Notes: generated from the sequence alone by a model not told the origin. Shown: positions 43,909 to 53,073, counted from the first letter of the stretch. The stretch: 64,000 nucleotides of DNA from CAVPHV01 sp963704825 (GCA_963704825.1 CAVPHV010000014.1:186001-250000), one strand, 5' to 3'. Numbers and translations are program-made.

Positions 43909-44751
43909 ATGGGAAACTACGTCGAGACCAACGGGATCAAGCTCCACTATCTGGAGCGGCCCGGCGACGGGCCCACCTTGCTGCTGGCGCCGGGTCTGGC
44001 GGCCGGAGCGAACTTCTACCTCACGTTGATGGACCGCCTGGCGCCGCGCCTGCACGTCATCGCCTTCGATTTGCGGGGCAGGGGAGCGAGCGACAAACCC
44101 GATACCGGCTACACGATGGCGGACCACGCCGCCGACATGGTCGGGGCGATGGATGCGCTCGGTATCGACCGGGTGGCGTTCGGAGGGCACTCCTTCGGTG
44201 GACTGCTCACCTACGTGATGGCGGCCTACTACCCGGAGCGGATCGAGCGCGGGGTTGTCATCGATGCGCCCGCCGAGGTCGATCCCACCGTGCTCGAACA
44301 GATCAAGCCGACTCTCGACCGGCTCGAGATGACGTTTCCCTCTTGGGACGAGTACATCACCCTGGTCAAAGGGATGCCCTACTACGCGGATTGGGAGTGG
44401 GACCCGGCCCTCGAGGTGTTCTATCAATCTGATCTGGAGGAGTTGCCGGACGGTGGAGTGCGGTCGGTATGCCGCCCGGAGAATATTCGCCAAGCCGTCG
44501 AGGGCACCCTGGAGGTCGACTGGCACGACACGGTGCGCCGGATCGACCAGCCCATGCTGTTCATCCGAGCCACCGAACCGTTTGGGCCACCCGGCTATCC
44601 CCCCATCGTTCCGGAGGACAAGGCGAAGCTCACGATGGAGCGCTTGCGTCACGGGGAGTACGCCGAGTTTCCCGGCAATCACATCACGTTCCTGTTCGGC
44701 GACTCGGCCGGGTATGTCGCCGACCGGATCGTCGACTTCGTATCCGGCTGA
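43909..44751 (+). CDS. Alpha/beta-hydrolase-fold protein
   Basis: A 280-residue hydrolase-fold protein. It has a standard opening (LHYLERPGDGPTLLLAPG), the nucleophile elbow GGHSFGG with Ser, and a C-terminal HITFLFGD His. These are the expected catalytic Ser, Asp and His positions. An ATG at 43909 behind AGAGGAG is preferred to a GTG overlapping the previous stop. The neighbouring acyl-CoA ligase suggests a lactone or ester substrate that releases the acid for activation. The exact reaction is not known. Confidence 0.82.
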   Translation: MGNYVETNGIKLHYLERPGDGPTLLLAPGLAAGANFYLTLMDRLAPRLHVIAFDLRGRGASDKPDTGYTMADHAADMVGAMDALGIDRVAFGGHSFGGLLTYVMAAYYPERIERGVVIDAPAEVDPTVLEQIKPTLDRLEMTFPSWDEYITLVKGMPYYADWEWDPALEVFYQSDLEELPDGGVRSVCRPENIRQAVEGTLEVDWHDTVRRIDQPMLFIRATEPFGPPGYPPIVPEDKAKLTMERLRHGEYAEFPGNHITFLFGDSAGYVADRIVDFVSG

Positions 44752-44758
44752 TCCGGGG

Positions 44759-45862
44759 TCACTGCGAGCTGAAGGCGTAGAGCTGCTCGATCGAGCTGGA
44801 CCGAATGTAGGTCTCGAGGCCGGGCTGAAGCTCAATGTTGGCTACCAGCCAACACAGATTCTGTTCGGCGGTTTGGCCTTGGGCGCTGGCCAGGAAGGCA
44901 CGATCATAAGCCACCGTCGCCATCTCGGCGCGGCGCCCCGTCGACAGCCCGTCGCTCTGCTGGATCTCGGCGACGAGATCGCCGCACGAGGCTGCCTCAG
45001 TAGTGACCGGCCCGGCGATGGCCACCGCGGCGAATGATCCGATGAGCACTGCCGCGGCGATCACGCTGCGCCACAAGCGCGGGTTCGAGCTGCCGACCGC
45101 GAACTGACCCCACGCCCACGCCATGAAGAGACCGGCGACCAGCCCACCGACGTGGGCTTGCCAGGCGATGCCGTTCACGAAGAGGGGCAGTGCCAAGTTG
45201 ATCGCCAACAGGACGAAGAGCTGGTTGAAGCGGGAGCGGCCGCCGGCGGAGTTGCGCAGCCGCCAGCTGATGTAGATCCAGGCGCCGAACAGACCGAAGA
45301 TCGCCCCGGAGGCGCCGACTGCCAGCATCGACGGTGGTCCGAGGAAGAATGCCGCAGCGCTGCCGGCCGCAGCGGAGGCAAGGTAAAAGATGGCGAATGG
45401 GGTGCTGCCCACCTGGCGCTCGAGTGCTGGCCCGAACAGGTACAGGGCATACATGTTGAACAGGATGTGCATCAGCGAACCCTGGGAGTGAAGGAGGGCG
45501 TGGGTGACCATGCGCCACAGCTCGCCGGTGGCGAGCGCCGCGTTGTCGTGCTGGAGGTTGCTGTAGAGCCATTCGCGGGCGTCAGGAGAGAGGAACTGGA
45601 TGGCGTAGACGGCACCGGTGAGGATCAGAATCGTCAATGACACCGGCGCTGCGGCGAAGCCGGCTTGTGGTCCGGTGGTGTTGCGAGCGTTGATCACCCG
45701 ATAGCGGCCCGGCGGCTTGGAGCACTCCGGGCACTTCTGACCGACGGCGGCGTCGCGGGAGCATTCCACGCAGATCGGCCTGCCGCACTCGCTACAGGCG
45801 AGGCGGGTCGGTCGGTCGGGATGGCGGTAGCAGACGGTGGTCGCCTGCGTTGAGTCGGTCAT
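44759..45862 (-). CDS. Rhomboid-family intramembrane serine protease with N-terminal zinc finger
   Basis: A 367-residue protein. The first 50 residues have a B-box-like metal site (C11, H14, C23, C26, C31, C34 and C44/C47). The rhomboid domain follows (about 75-255) with FNMYALYLFG, the catalytic Ser185 in GASGAIFG and His237 in WQAHVGGL. A C-terminal part of about 90 residues is exported and has two cysteines. It cuts membrane proteins inside the bilayer. ATG at 45862 is chosen over an upstream TTG. Targets unknown. It converges on the hydrolase gene and diverges from the dehydrogenase. Confidence 0.87.
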   Translation of the reverse strand: MTDSTQATTVCYRHPDRPTRLACSECGRPICVECSRDAAVGQKCPECSKPPGRYRVINARNTTGPQAGFAAAPVSLTILILTGAVYAIQFLSPDAREWLYSNLQHDNAALATGELWRMVTHALLHSQGSLMHILFNMYALYLFGPALERQVGSTPFAIFYLASAAAGSAAAFFLGPPSMLAVGASGAIFGLFGAWIYISWRLRNSAGGRSRFNQLFVLLAINLALPLFVNGIAWQAHVGGLVAGLFMAWAWGQFAVGSSNPRLWRSVIAAAVLIGSFAAVAIAGPVTTEAASCGDLVAEIQQSDGLSTGRRAEMATVAYDRAFLASAQGQTAEQNLCWLVANIELQPGLETYIRSSSIEQLYAFSSQ

Positions 45863-45990
45863 GGTGGAAGCCAACCTACCGCGCTGCGACGGCTATTCCA
45901 TTGCGGCTGCGGGTGAGCGGTGCCCCGGCGCTACATTGCTGATTGCGCCCCAATGACGGCGACCTGGTCCCGCACGAAGGAGACAGTCCA

Positions 45991-47130
45991 GTGGCTTTCG
46001 AGCTCTCCACCGAGCATGAGGCGTTTCGCAGGGTGGTGCGAGAGTTCGCCGAGCAAGAGATCGCACCCCACGCCGAGCGATGGGATCGCGAACACGTGTT
46101 CCCCGGCGACGTCGTGCGCAAGATGGGCGACCTCGGTTTGATGGGGCTGCCATTTGATCCCGAGTACGGCGGCCAAGGCGCCGATTTCACCAGCCTGTGT
46201 GTTGCCATCGAGGAGATCGGCCGGGTCGATCAGTCGATGGGGATCACGCTCGAGGCTGCGGTCGGTCTGGGGATCAACCCAATCGCAGCCTTCGGGTCGC
46301 CCGAGCAGAAGGCGCGATGGCTGCCCGACCTGCTCGCGGGCCGCGCTCTCGCAGGCTTCGGCCTCACCGAGGATGAGGCAGGCAGCGACGCCGGTGCCAC
46401 CCGAACCAAGGCCGCGCTCGATGGCGACGAGTGGGTGATCAACGGCTCGAAGGCCTTCATCACCAACTCGGGAACCGACCTGACCTCGGTGATCACCGTG
46501 ACCGCTCGCACCGGACCTGATGAGATCAGTTCGATCATGATCCCCGCCGGAACAAATGGTCTTGTTGTCGAACCCGCCTATCGCAAGATGGGCTGGCACG
46601 CCTCCGACACGCATCCGCTGGCGTTCAACGACTGCCGGGTTCCCGCCGAGAACCTGCTGGGCGAGCGCGGCCGGGGCTTCCACCAGTTCCTGGCGACCCT
46701 CGACGACGGGCGGATCGCCATTGCGGCGCTCGCCACCGGCTTGGCGCAGGCGTGTTTGGAGGAGTCGGTCGGGTACGCCAAGACCCGCCAAGCCTTCGGC
46801 GGCCCGATCGGTCGGTACCAGGCGGTGGCGTTCAAATGCGCCGATCTCGAGACGAAGGTGGAGGCCGCCCGGCTGTTGACGTACAAGGCGGCGTCGCTCA
46901 AGGATCAGGGCCGGCCGATCAAGCAGGCGGCCGCCATTGCCAAGCTGTTTGCCTCAGAAGCCGCGGTCGAAGCGACGTGGATCGCCACTCAGATCTTCGG
47001 CGGCGCCGGCTTCATCGACGATTCCCGGGTCGCCCGTTTCTACCGCGACGCCAAGATCCTCGAAATCGGCGAAGGCACCTCCGAAATCCAGCGCCTGGTC
47101 ATCAGCCGCGGTCTCGGTTTGCCGGTCTAG
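45991..47130 (+). CDS. Acyl-CoA dehydrogenase
   Basis: A 379-residue FAD enzyme that makes a 2,3-enoyl-CoA from an acyl-CoA. It has the FAD-binding blocks FGLTEDEAGSDAGATRT and YAKTRQAFGGPIGRYQ, and the C-terminal IGEGTSEIQRL with the catalytic glutamate just before GTS. Length and residue order fit short-/medium-chain dehydrogenases. The GTG start has AAGGAG upstream. The gene stands alone between the rhomboid and the RTX gene; the nearby acyl-CoA ligases are natural partners. Chain length cannot be set. Confidence 0.92.
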   Translation: MAFELSTEHEAFRRVVREFAEQEIAPHAERWDREHVFPGDVVRKMGDLGLMGLPFDPEYGGQGADFTSLCVAIEEIGRVDQSMGITLEAAVGLGINPIAAFGSPEQKARWLPDLLAGRALAGFGLTEDEAGSDAGATRTKAALDGDEWVINGSKAFITNSGTDLTSVITVTARTGPDEISSIMIPAGTNGLVVEPAYRKMGWHASDTHPLAFNDCRVPAENLLGERGRGFHQFLATLDDGRIAIAALATGLAQACLEESVGYAKTRQAFGGPIGRYQAVAFKCADLETKVEAARLLTYKAASLKDQGRPIKQAAAIAKLFASEAAVEATWIATQIFGGAGFIDDSRVARFYRDAKILEIGEGTSEIQRLVISRGLGLPV

Positions 47131-47140
47131 AACCCGTCTG

Positions 47141-47161
47141 CCCATGCGGCGGGGGATGGCG
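47141..47161. repeat. 21-bp exact repeat shared with the 3' end of purL
   Basis: The 21 bases beginning cccatgcggcggggg recur exactly at 49038-49058, where they encode the last residues of PurL (IPRRMG and stop region). Here they are in the short gap between the convergent dehydrogenase and RTX genes. A chance match of 21 bases in 64 kb is unlikely. Confidence 0.8.
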
Positions 47162-47176
47162 GTCATGTTTGGCCGG

Positions 47177-48103
47177 TCAGCAGCTGTGCTTGACCTCCGC
47201 CGAGCACTTGTCACGACCCGGACCGCCGTAGGCAGTGTCCCAGCCAAGGCCCCCCACGAGGCGGTCGTTGCCCTCCTTGCCCATGAGCATGTCGTCGCCC
47301 TTGCCGGCCTTGATGACGTCGTGGCCGGCTCCGCCGGAGAGCACATCGTTGCCGCCAAAACCGTAGATGACGTCGGCGCCACCGTCACCCTTCACTCGAT
47401 CGCGGCCTCCCTCGGCCAGCAGCACGTCCACACCAGAACCGCCGTAGAGCCAATCACCCCCAGGTCCGCCCGCGATCCAGTCGGTGTCGGGTCCGCCGTA
47501 GATCGTGTCGCGTCCGCCTCCACCGCAGAGTTGATCGAGTCCCCCCTTGCCTTTGATGATGTCGTTGCCGTCGCCGCCGACGATGACATCGTGGCCCGGT
47601 CCACCGATGAGGAGGTCGTCCCCCGGCGTTCCTTTGATGGTCGCAAGCTGACCCGAGCACACCCGTTCGTTGGCAGCAGCCTTGCGCGGCGTGTACTCGA
47701 TCTCGAAGGTCGGATCCGTCGCAGTCACTCTGAACGCATCGAAGATCTCGACGCCGTTGTGGCCGTCGTAGAACTGCGTCAAGAGTTCATCACCATCTGG
47801 CGCCAGGAATCGGTAGTTGTTGCAGTGCTCCGGGCTGCCCGTGCCGGTGGCCGACACGAGGTCGATGTCGAAGGGAACGTTGGTGAACGTGAAGTCACCG
47901 TCGGCATCCGTACAGGTCAGGCTTGGGTACCCGACCCACAGGAACACTTCGACACCGGCGAGAGGGGCCCCCTGGAAGGTCACCGTGCCGGAGACTGTGC
48001 CGCTGGGTGCAGCGGCTGCGGTTGAGGCCGCGGCTGCGAAAACCAACGAGACCGCAAAGACAAGTGCGAGCGGATAGCGAAGTCTATTGCGCGTGTGTGT
48101 CAT
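47177..48103 (-). CDS. Exported RTX-repeat (hemolysin-type) calcium-binding protein
   Basis: A 308-residue secreted protein. A signal peptide (RYPLALVFAVSLVFAAAASTAAAA) precedes a beta-sandwich (about residues 35-140; SGTVSGTVTFQGAPLAGVEV, a carboxypeptidase-regulatory-like fold). About ten glycine/aspartate nonapeptides follow (for example GGPGHDVIVGGDGND), which bind calcium as a beta-roll. Two cysteines near the end may close the fold. The ATG follows GGGGGAG. The Sec-type signal means a type I exporter is not needed. The function is unknown; structural or adhesive roles are likely. Confidence 0.83.
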   Translation of the reverse strand: MTHTRNRLRYPLALVFAVSLVFAAAASTAAAAPSGTVSGTVTFQGAPLAGVEVFLWVGYPSLTCTDADGDFTFTNVPFDIDLVSATGTGSPEHCNNYRFLAPDGDELLTQFYDGHNGVEIFDAFRVTATDPTFEIEYTPRKAAANERVCSGQLATIKGTPGDDLLIGGPGHDVIVGGDGNDIIKGKGGLDQLCGGGGRDTIYGGPDTDWIAGGPGGDWLYGGSGVDVLLAEGGRDRVKGDGGADVIYGFGGNDVLSGGAGHDVIKAGKGDDMLMGKEGNDRLVGGLGWDTAYGGPGRDKCSAEVKHSC

Positions 48104-48221
48104 CACTCCCCCGAGTCGACTCTCTCGAGTACTAGGCCGTGATCGCGTGGCCGTGTAGGGCCGAACGTCCCGCGCCAGCGAGTGGTAGTGGAGGCGAAGC
48201 AACGAGCGCTTCCGGCGGCGG

Positions 48222-48854
48222 TCAGTCCTTGGTGCCCGACAGCGCGGTAGCGATTCCGAGGCCGATGAACACGGTGCCGGCGAAGTAGCGCTGCACCTGC
48301 ATCACTGCGGGGCGGCGGCGCAGCCAGTCGCCGAGGCTGCCGGCAACCAAAGCGTAGAGGCTGTCGCTGACGATTCCCATCGCAACAAACATCGTGCCGA
48401 GCAGGAAGATCTGCGCCGCCACCGAACCGCGGTCGACGGAGACGAACTGAGGCAGGAAGGCGAAGAAGAACAGCGCCGTTTTTGGGTTGAGGATGTTGAC
48501 CCAGACTCCCTGGGTGAAGACCCGAGGCATGGAGCGTTCCGAGCTGGCGGTCGACTCCAGGATCGGATCGCCCGCCACGATTCGGCGGACCCCGAGGTAG
48601 ACGAGGTAGGCGGCGCCGACGTACTTGACCACCGTGTACGCCGTCGCCGAACTCACCAGCAACTGGGACAGGCCCAAGGCGGCAGCGGTGACGTGGACCA
48701 TCGACCCCAGCCCGATCCCGAGCACCGAGACCAGACCGGCGGTCCTCCCCTGGTCGATGGTGCGCGCCACGATGTAGAGCACCGCAGGCCCCGGCATCAG
48801 CAAGAGGGCTAGCGCCGCCAACAAGAACACAGAAAGCGCCGCAGGCTCCGGCAT
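48222..48854 (-). CDS. LysE/RhtB-family amino acid exporter
   Basis: A 210-residue integral membrane protein with about six helices. It has the family opening LLMPGPAVLYIVARTIDQGR, the block GLGSMVHVTAAALGLS, AYLVYLGVRRI and VNILNPKTALFFFAFLPQF. The family exports amino acids or small metabolites. ATG is the first plausible start. The gene faces the large inverted-repeat element. Substrate not known; homoserine or threonine is typical in relatives. Confidence 0.88.
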   Translation of the reverse strand: MPEPAALSVFLLAALALLLMPGPAVLYIVARTIDQGRTAGLVSVLGIGLGSMVHVTAAALGLSQLLVSSATAYTVVKYVGAAYLVYLGVRRIVAGDPILESTASSERSMPRVFTQGVWVNILNPKTALFFFAFLPQFVSVDRGSVAAQIFLLGTMFVAMGIVSDSLYALVAGSLGDWLRRRPAVMQVQRYFAGTVFIGLGIATALSGTKD

Positions 48855-48880
48855 CCGAGCAGCCTACCGGGGGGCACAGA

Positions 48881-49032
48881 GGGTTTTGGCGGACAATGGC
48901 GCAGCATGCTGCGCATATGTCCGCCAGTCGCCTGTTGGACACCACCAGTTCGCGCTCGCTGCGTCCGCCACCAATGGACGTTGTTGCGTCCGCGAGCCCT
49001 CACGGCGGCTGTCCAACAGTCTCCCAAAACCC
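48881..49032. repeat. 152-bp multi-arm inverted-repeat element
   Basis: Nested pairs fold this whole gap. GGGTTTTGG (48881-48889) pairs with CCAAAACCC (49024-49032). GGCGGACA (48888-48895) pairs with TGTCCGCC (48918-48925) and encloses the perfect palindrome GCGCAGCATGCTGCGC (48899-48914). CTGTTGGAC (48932-48940) pairs with GTCCAACAG (49011-49019), and inside that GCTCGC (48954-48959) pairs with GCGAGC (48992-48997). It lies between the 3' end of purL and the start of the lysE-type gene. It could be a terminator, a MITE-like element or a structured RNA; I see no reading frame in it. Confidence 0.75.
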
Positions 49033-49033
49033 C

Positions 49034-51199
49034 TCAACCCATGCGGCGGGGGATGGCGTCGCGCCAGGTGCGGGTGGCGATGTCGAGGAGTGCCGAGCCG
49101 TGGCGGCCGAACGAGATCTGGGTGCCGCCCATGACGCCTATCTCGCGGGCGGGGAGATCGCCGACTTCGGGTGACTTACCTGCGGGGAGGACGGCGAGGA
49201 AGCGGTGAGGCGCTTCGCTGAGCCAGCCGTGCCAGTCGCCGTCGTGGAGTTCGACGCCGATCCCCGACGCAATGCAGATCTCGGCAACGGCAACGGCAAC
49301 GCCTCCCGAGCTCACGTCATGGAGGACGGGGGCACCGGCGTTGGCCAGGTCGGCTGCGGCGGCAACGACCCGGGGACCGATCTCGTGGTCGACGTCGGTA
49401 GGCCGGCCGCCGAGGTGGTCGAGGATGACGCGGTCGTAGGCCGAGGCGGCGAAGTCGGTGAGGTTCTCCGGTCCGATGATCCAGACCACCATCCCATCGG
49501 CCGCCTGGGCGAGTCGTGGCGGGTCGGCGGGCATCGGGTCACAGAACCCGAGCATGCCGACGACGGGGGTGGGATAGATGTCGACCCCGTCGGTCTCGTT
49601 GTAGAACGAGACGTTGCCGCCGATGACGGGCACTCCGAGTGCCTCGCACGCTTCCGACATTCCTTCGACGGTTTCGACAAACTGCCACATCACCTCGGGC
49701 TTCTCAGGGTTGCCGAAGTTGAGGTTGTCGACAACGGCATACGGTCGGGCCCCGGTGACGGCGACGTTGAGCGCAGACTCGTAGACCAGACGGGCTCCTC
49801 CCCGGCGCGGGTCGAGGTAGCAGAGCCGTCCGTTGCCGTCGGTGGAGACGGCGAGGCCTTTGCTGGTTCCCTTGATCCGCATCAGCGACCCGTCGTTGCC
49901 GGGCTCGATCACGGTGTTGAGGAAGAGTTGGTGGTCGTATTGCTCGTAGATCCATGAGCGGTCGCCGAGAGCGGGGTCGTCGAGCAGACGCAGCAGAGCG
50001 TCGCCGACATCGAGAGCGGCGGGTAGTTCGGCGCTGTCGGCCCAGGTGGCGTCGAGCCATGCCGGACGCTCCGCCGGACGGTGATAGAGCGGGGCGTCTT
50101 CGCTCAGCGAAGCGGCCGGCACCTCGGCGACGACGTCACCGCCCTGGCTGACGATGAGGGTGCCGCCCGCGGTGACGGTGCCGATCGTCGAGGCGTTGAT
50201 CTCCCACTTGTCGGCGAGGGCAAGCACCTCGTCCACGTCGTCAGGGGTGACGATGGCGAGCATCCGTTCCTGGGATTCGGACATGAGGATCTCGCCGGGG
50301 TTCATGTCGTGCTCCCGGAGATGCACGTCGTCGAGGTCGACGTCCATCCCCATGCCGCCGTTGGCGGCGCACTCCGATGTCGCGCAGGAGATACCGGCGG
50401 CGCCGAGGTCCTGGATGCCGACGACGAGGCCCTTCTCGTAGAGCTCGAGGCAGGCCTCGATGAGCTTCTTCTCTTCGAACGGGTCGCCGATCTGCACCGA
50501 TGGCCGTTTTGCTCCGGAGTCGGCGTCGAAGCTGGCAGACGCCAGGATCGACGCGCCTCCGATCCCGTCGCGCCCGGTGGTGGCCCCGAGCAGGACGGCG
50601 ACATTGCCGACGCCCGAGGCGGCGCTCAGCACCAACTGGTCGCGCTTGAGCAGGCCGAGGGCCATCACGTTGACGAGCGGGTTCTTGGCGTACGGGTGGG
50701 CGAACTCGACTTCGCCGCCGAGGGTGGGGACGCCGACGGCGTTGCCGTAGCCGGCGATCCCGGAGACGACCCCGGCGAGCAGGTAGCGGTTGTGGGGATC
50801 GGCCAGCGAGCCGAAGCGGATCGGGTCCCAGACGGCCACGGGTCGGGCGCCCATGGTGAAGATGTCACGCAGGATGCCGCCGACGCCGGTTGCGGCGCCT
50901 TGATACGGCTCGACGAACGAGGGATGGTTGTGGCTCTCGATCCGCAGCGCCGCCAGCCAGTCGTCCCCGAGATCGACCACGCCGGCGTTCTCTCCGGGGC
51001 CAACGACGACCCACGGGGCCTCGGTTGGGAAGCGGCCGAGCCAGGCGCGCGACGACTTGTAGGAGCAATGCTCCGACCACATCACCGAGTACATGGCGAG
51101 TTCGGCCGGCCGCGGCTCGCGCCCGAGCAGATCGACGACGGCCTGGTACTCGTCGTCGGTCATCCCAAGTTGGATGTGGGCAGGAACAGTCTCCGTCAT
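49034..51199 (-). CDS. purL: Phosphoribosylformylglycinamidine synthase II
   Basis: A 721-residue small-type PurL, the synthetase subunit that uses ATP and PurQ-derived ammonia to make FGAM. It has MWSEHCSYKSSRAWL, the ATP-binding blocks SHNHPSFVEPYQGAATGVGG and the later DAELSS-like PADPPRL region. The ATG follows GGAGTCC at the end of purQ (ATGC/TGA overlap of four bases). PurS and PurQ are encoded just upstream, so the three-subunit enzyme is complete. It is the last gene of the purC-S-Q-L block and its 3' end lies beside the inverted-repeat element. Confidence 0.96.
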   Translation of the reverse strand: MTETVPAHIQLGMTDDEYQAVVDLLGREPRPAELAMYSVMWSEHCSYKSSRAWLGRFPTEAPWVVVGPGENAGVVDLGDDWLAALRIESHNHPSFVEPYQGAATGVGGILRDIFTMGARPVAVWDPIRFGSLADPHNRYLLAGVVSGIAGYGNAVGVPTLGGEVEFAHPYAKNPLVNVMALGLLKRDQLVLSAASGVGNVAVLLGATTGRDGIGGASILASASFDADSGAKRPSVQIGDPFEEKKLIEACLELYEKGLVVGIQDLGAAGISCATSECAANGGMGMDVDLDDVHLREHDMNPGEILMSESQERMLAIVTPDDVDEVLALADKWEINASTIGTVTAGGTLIVSQGGDVVAEVPAASLSEDAPLYHRPAERPAWLDATWADSAELPAALDVGDALLRLLDDPALGDRSWIYEQYDHQLFLNTVIEPGNDGSLMRIKGTSKGLAVSTDGNGRLCYLDPRRGGARLVYESALNVAVTGARPYAVVDNLNFGNPEKPEVMWQFVETVEGMSEACEALGVPVIGGNVSFYNETDGVDIYPTPVVGMLGFCDPMPADPPRLAQAADGMVVWIIGPENLTDFAASAYDRVILDHLGGRPTDVDHEIGPRVVAAAADLANAGAPVLHDVSSGGVAVAVAEICIASGIGVELHDGDWHGWLSEAPHRFLAVLPAGKSPEVGDLPAREIGVMGGTQISFGRHGSALLDIATRTWRDAIPRRMG

Positions 51200-51897
51200 G
51201 CAGGGACTCCGGCTGCGAGGGTGGCGATGTACGACTCGAGGAGCACTCTGCCATCGCCCGAGCCGAGGATGTCTTCGACCGCCCGCTCCGGGTGGGGCAT
51301 CAGCCCGGCGACGTTGCCGGCGGAATTGGTGAGTCCGGCGATGCTGTTGGCCGATCCGTTCGGATTGGTCGTTGCGTCGACGACCCCGTCGACGTCGCAG
51401 TAGCGCAGCACCGCGGCGTTGCCGGCGTCGATGTCGGCCAGCACGTCGCGCGGGGCGGTGAAGTTGCCCTCGTATGAGTTGAGCGGGATGCGCAGCACCT
51501 GTCCCGGGGTGGCGGCCCTGGTGAGCACGCTCTTGGTCTGCTCGACCCGGACGTGGATCGGCCGGCAGATGAACCGCAGGTCGCGGTTGGCCACCAGCGC
51601 GCCCGGGAGCAGTCCGGCCTCGCAAAGGATCTGGAAGCCGTTGCAAATGCCGAGCACCGGCCTGCCTGCCTTTGCCATGCGGCCGACTTCGGCCATGACG
51701 GGGGAGAAGCGGGCGATGGCCCCGGTGCGCAGGTAATCACCGTGGGCGAAACCGCCGGGGAGGATGACACCGTCAAACTCGGTCAGGTCGGTCTCGCGGT
51801 GCCACACCAATTCGGCGTCGGCGCCGAGCAACCCCAGGGCGTAGGCCACGTCGTGTTCGCAGTTCGAGCCGGGGAAGACGACCACGGCCGTCTTCAC
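51196..51897 (-). CDS. purQ: Phosphoribosylformylglycinamidine synthase I (glutaminase)
   Basis: A 233-residue class I glutamine amidotransferase that feeds ammonia to PurL. It has the opening VVVFPGSNCEHDVAYAL, the oxyanion block LPGGFAHGDYLR, the nucleophile Cys in LGICNGFQIL and the C-terminal MPHPERAVE with catalytic His and Glu. The GTG start is set by overlap with the purS stop (GTGA). The stop overlaps the purL ATG. Confidence 0.96.
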   Translation of the reverse strand: MKTAVVVFPGSNCEHDVAYALGLLGADAELVWHRETDLTEFDGVILPGGFAHGDYLRTGAIARFSPVMAEVGRMAKAGRPVLGICNGFQILCEAGLLPGALVANRDLRFICRPIHVRVEQTKSVLTRAATPGQVLRIPLNSYEGNFTAPRDVLADIDAGNAAVLRYCDVDGVVDATTNPNGSANSIAGLTNSAGNVAGLMPHPERAVEDILGSGDGRVLLESYIATLAAGVPA

Positions 51898-52136
51898 TCG
51901 ATCTCCTCGATGGTGTAGTCCTCGATAACGGGGTTGGCGAGGAGGCGCCGGCACATCTCGGTGACCCGGGCGGTCGCCGCGGCGGCGTCTTCGCCGGAGA
52001 CCTCGAGTGTGATGGTACGTCCGAAGTGGACTTCCTCGACTTCGTCGTAGCCGAGGTCGGCCAGGGCGCGGGCTGTTTCGACACCTTCGGGATCGGACAA
52101 CCCCTCGTTGCGGGTGATGTTGACTCTGAACCTCAT
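51894..52136 (-). CDS. purS: Phosphoribosylformylglycinamidine synthase subunit PurS
   Basis: An 80-residue protein of the PurS family. It opens RFRVNITRNEGLSDPEG, has the central GYDEVEEVHFGRTITLEV and ends in LLANPVIEDYTIEEIE. It bridges PurL and PurQ in the three-subunit synthase. The ATG has GGAGCG upstream. The stop overlaps the purQ GTG. The 37-bp gap to purC suggests one transcript. Confidence 0.94.
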   Translation of the reverse strand: MRFRVNITRNEGLSDPEGVETARALADLGYDEVEEVHFGRTITLEVSGEDAAAATARVTEMCRRLLANPVIEDYTIEEIE

Positions 52137-52173
52137 CGTGGGGACGCGCTCCAATCGGTGCGGGCTGGGCTGG

Positions 52174-53073
52174 TCATCGGGTGGGGTCGAGGGCGCCGAG
52201 TTCGCGGAGGTACTCGGCGAAGCTGTGGCCGGTGAGCCGCTCGTAGACGTCGATGTAGCGGCGCCGGGTGTCGGTGACGACGGAGTCGGGCAACTCCGGT
52301 GCCGGCGGGGTCTTGTCCCAGTCGGCAGCTTCGAGCCAGTCACGGACGGGCTGTTTGTCGAACGAAGGCATCGTGGCGCCCGGCGCCCACGAATCGGCCG
52401 GCCAGTAGCGGGACGAGTCGGGAGTGAGCACTTCGTCGATGAGGATGATCTCGCCGTCGACAATGCCGAACTCGAACTTGGTGTCGGCGAGAATGACGCC
52501 GTGGCCGGCGGCATATGTGGCGCCACGGGCGTAGATCTCGAGGCTGCGCCGCCGCAGTTCGTCGTATCGATCGTTGCCGACGAAGTCACGGGCTTCGGCT
52601 TCGGTGAGGTTCTCGTCGTGTCCAGATTCAGCCTTGGTGGCGGGCGTGAAAATGGGCTCGTCGAGGCGGTCCGCCATGTTGAGCCCTGAGGGGAGATGCT
52701 CGGTGGTCGGACCACCACCGGCCAGGTACTCCTTCCACGAGGAGCCGTAGAGGTAGCCGCGCACCACGCACTCCATGGGGATGACCTCGGCGGCTTTCAC
52801 CAGCATCATGCGGCCGGCGAGTTCGTGATGTTGCTCGGCGGTGAGGCCGGGGACATCCTGCGGGTCGGCAGAGAGGAGGTGGTGGGGAGTGTTGAGCGTG
52901 GCGAACCAGTGGAGGGAGAGCCCGGTGAGGACGCGGCCCTTGTCGGGGATCGGGTTGGGGATCACCACGTCAAACGCAGAGATCCGATCCGAGGCGACGA
53001 TCAGCAGACGGTCGCCATCAACCCGGTAGATCTCACGTACCTTCCCCGACCCGAGATGCTCCAACGCAAGCAC
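52174..53073 (-). CDS. purC: Phosphoribosylaminoimidazole-succinocarboxamide synthase
   Basis: A 299-residue SAICAR synthetase that joins CAIR and aspartate with ATP. It has LGSGKVREIYRVDGDRLLIVASDRISAFD, ECVVRGYLYGSSWKEY, and the ATP/Mg block LADTKFEFGIVDGEIILIDEVLTPDSSRYW. GTG at 53073 is the likely start, with a weak ribosome site. It is the first gene of the purC-S-Q-L block, 20 bp from the stop of the truncated haemoglobin gene, so the block could be co-transcribed with it. Confidence 0.95.
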   Translation of the reverse strand: MLALEHLGSGKVREIYRVDGDRLLIVASDRISAFDVVIPNPIPDKGRVLTGLSLHWFATLNTPHHLLSADPQDVPGLTAEQHHELAGRMMLVKAAEVIPMECVVRGYLYGSSWKEYLAGGGPTTEHLPSGLNMADRLDEPIFTPATKAESGHDENLTEAEARDFVGNDRYDELRRRSLEIYARGATYAAGHGVILADTKFEFGIVDGEIILIDEVLTPDSSRYWPADSWAPGATMPSFDKQPVRDWLEAADWDKTPPAPELPDSVVTDTRRRYIDVYERLTGHSFAEYLRELGALDPTR

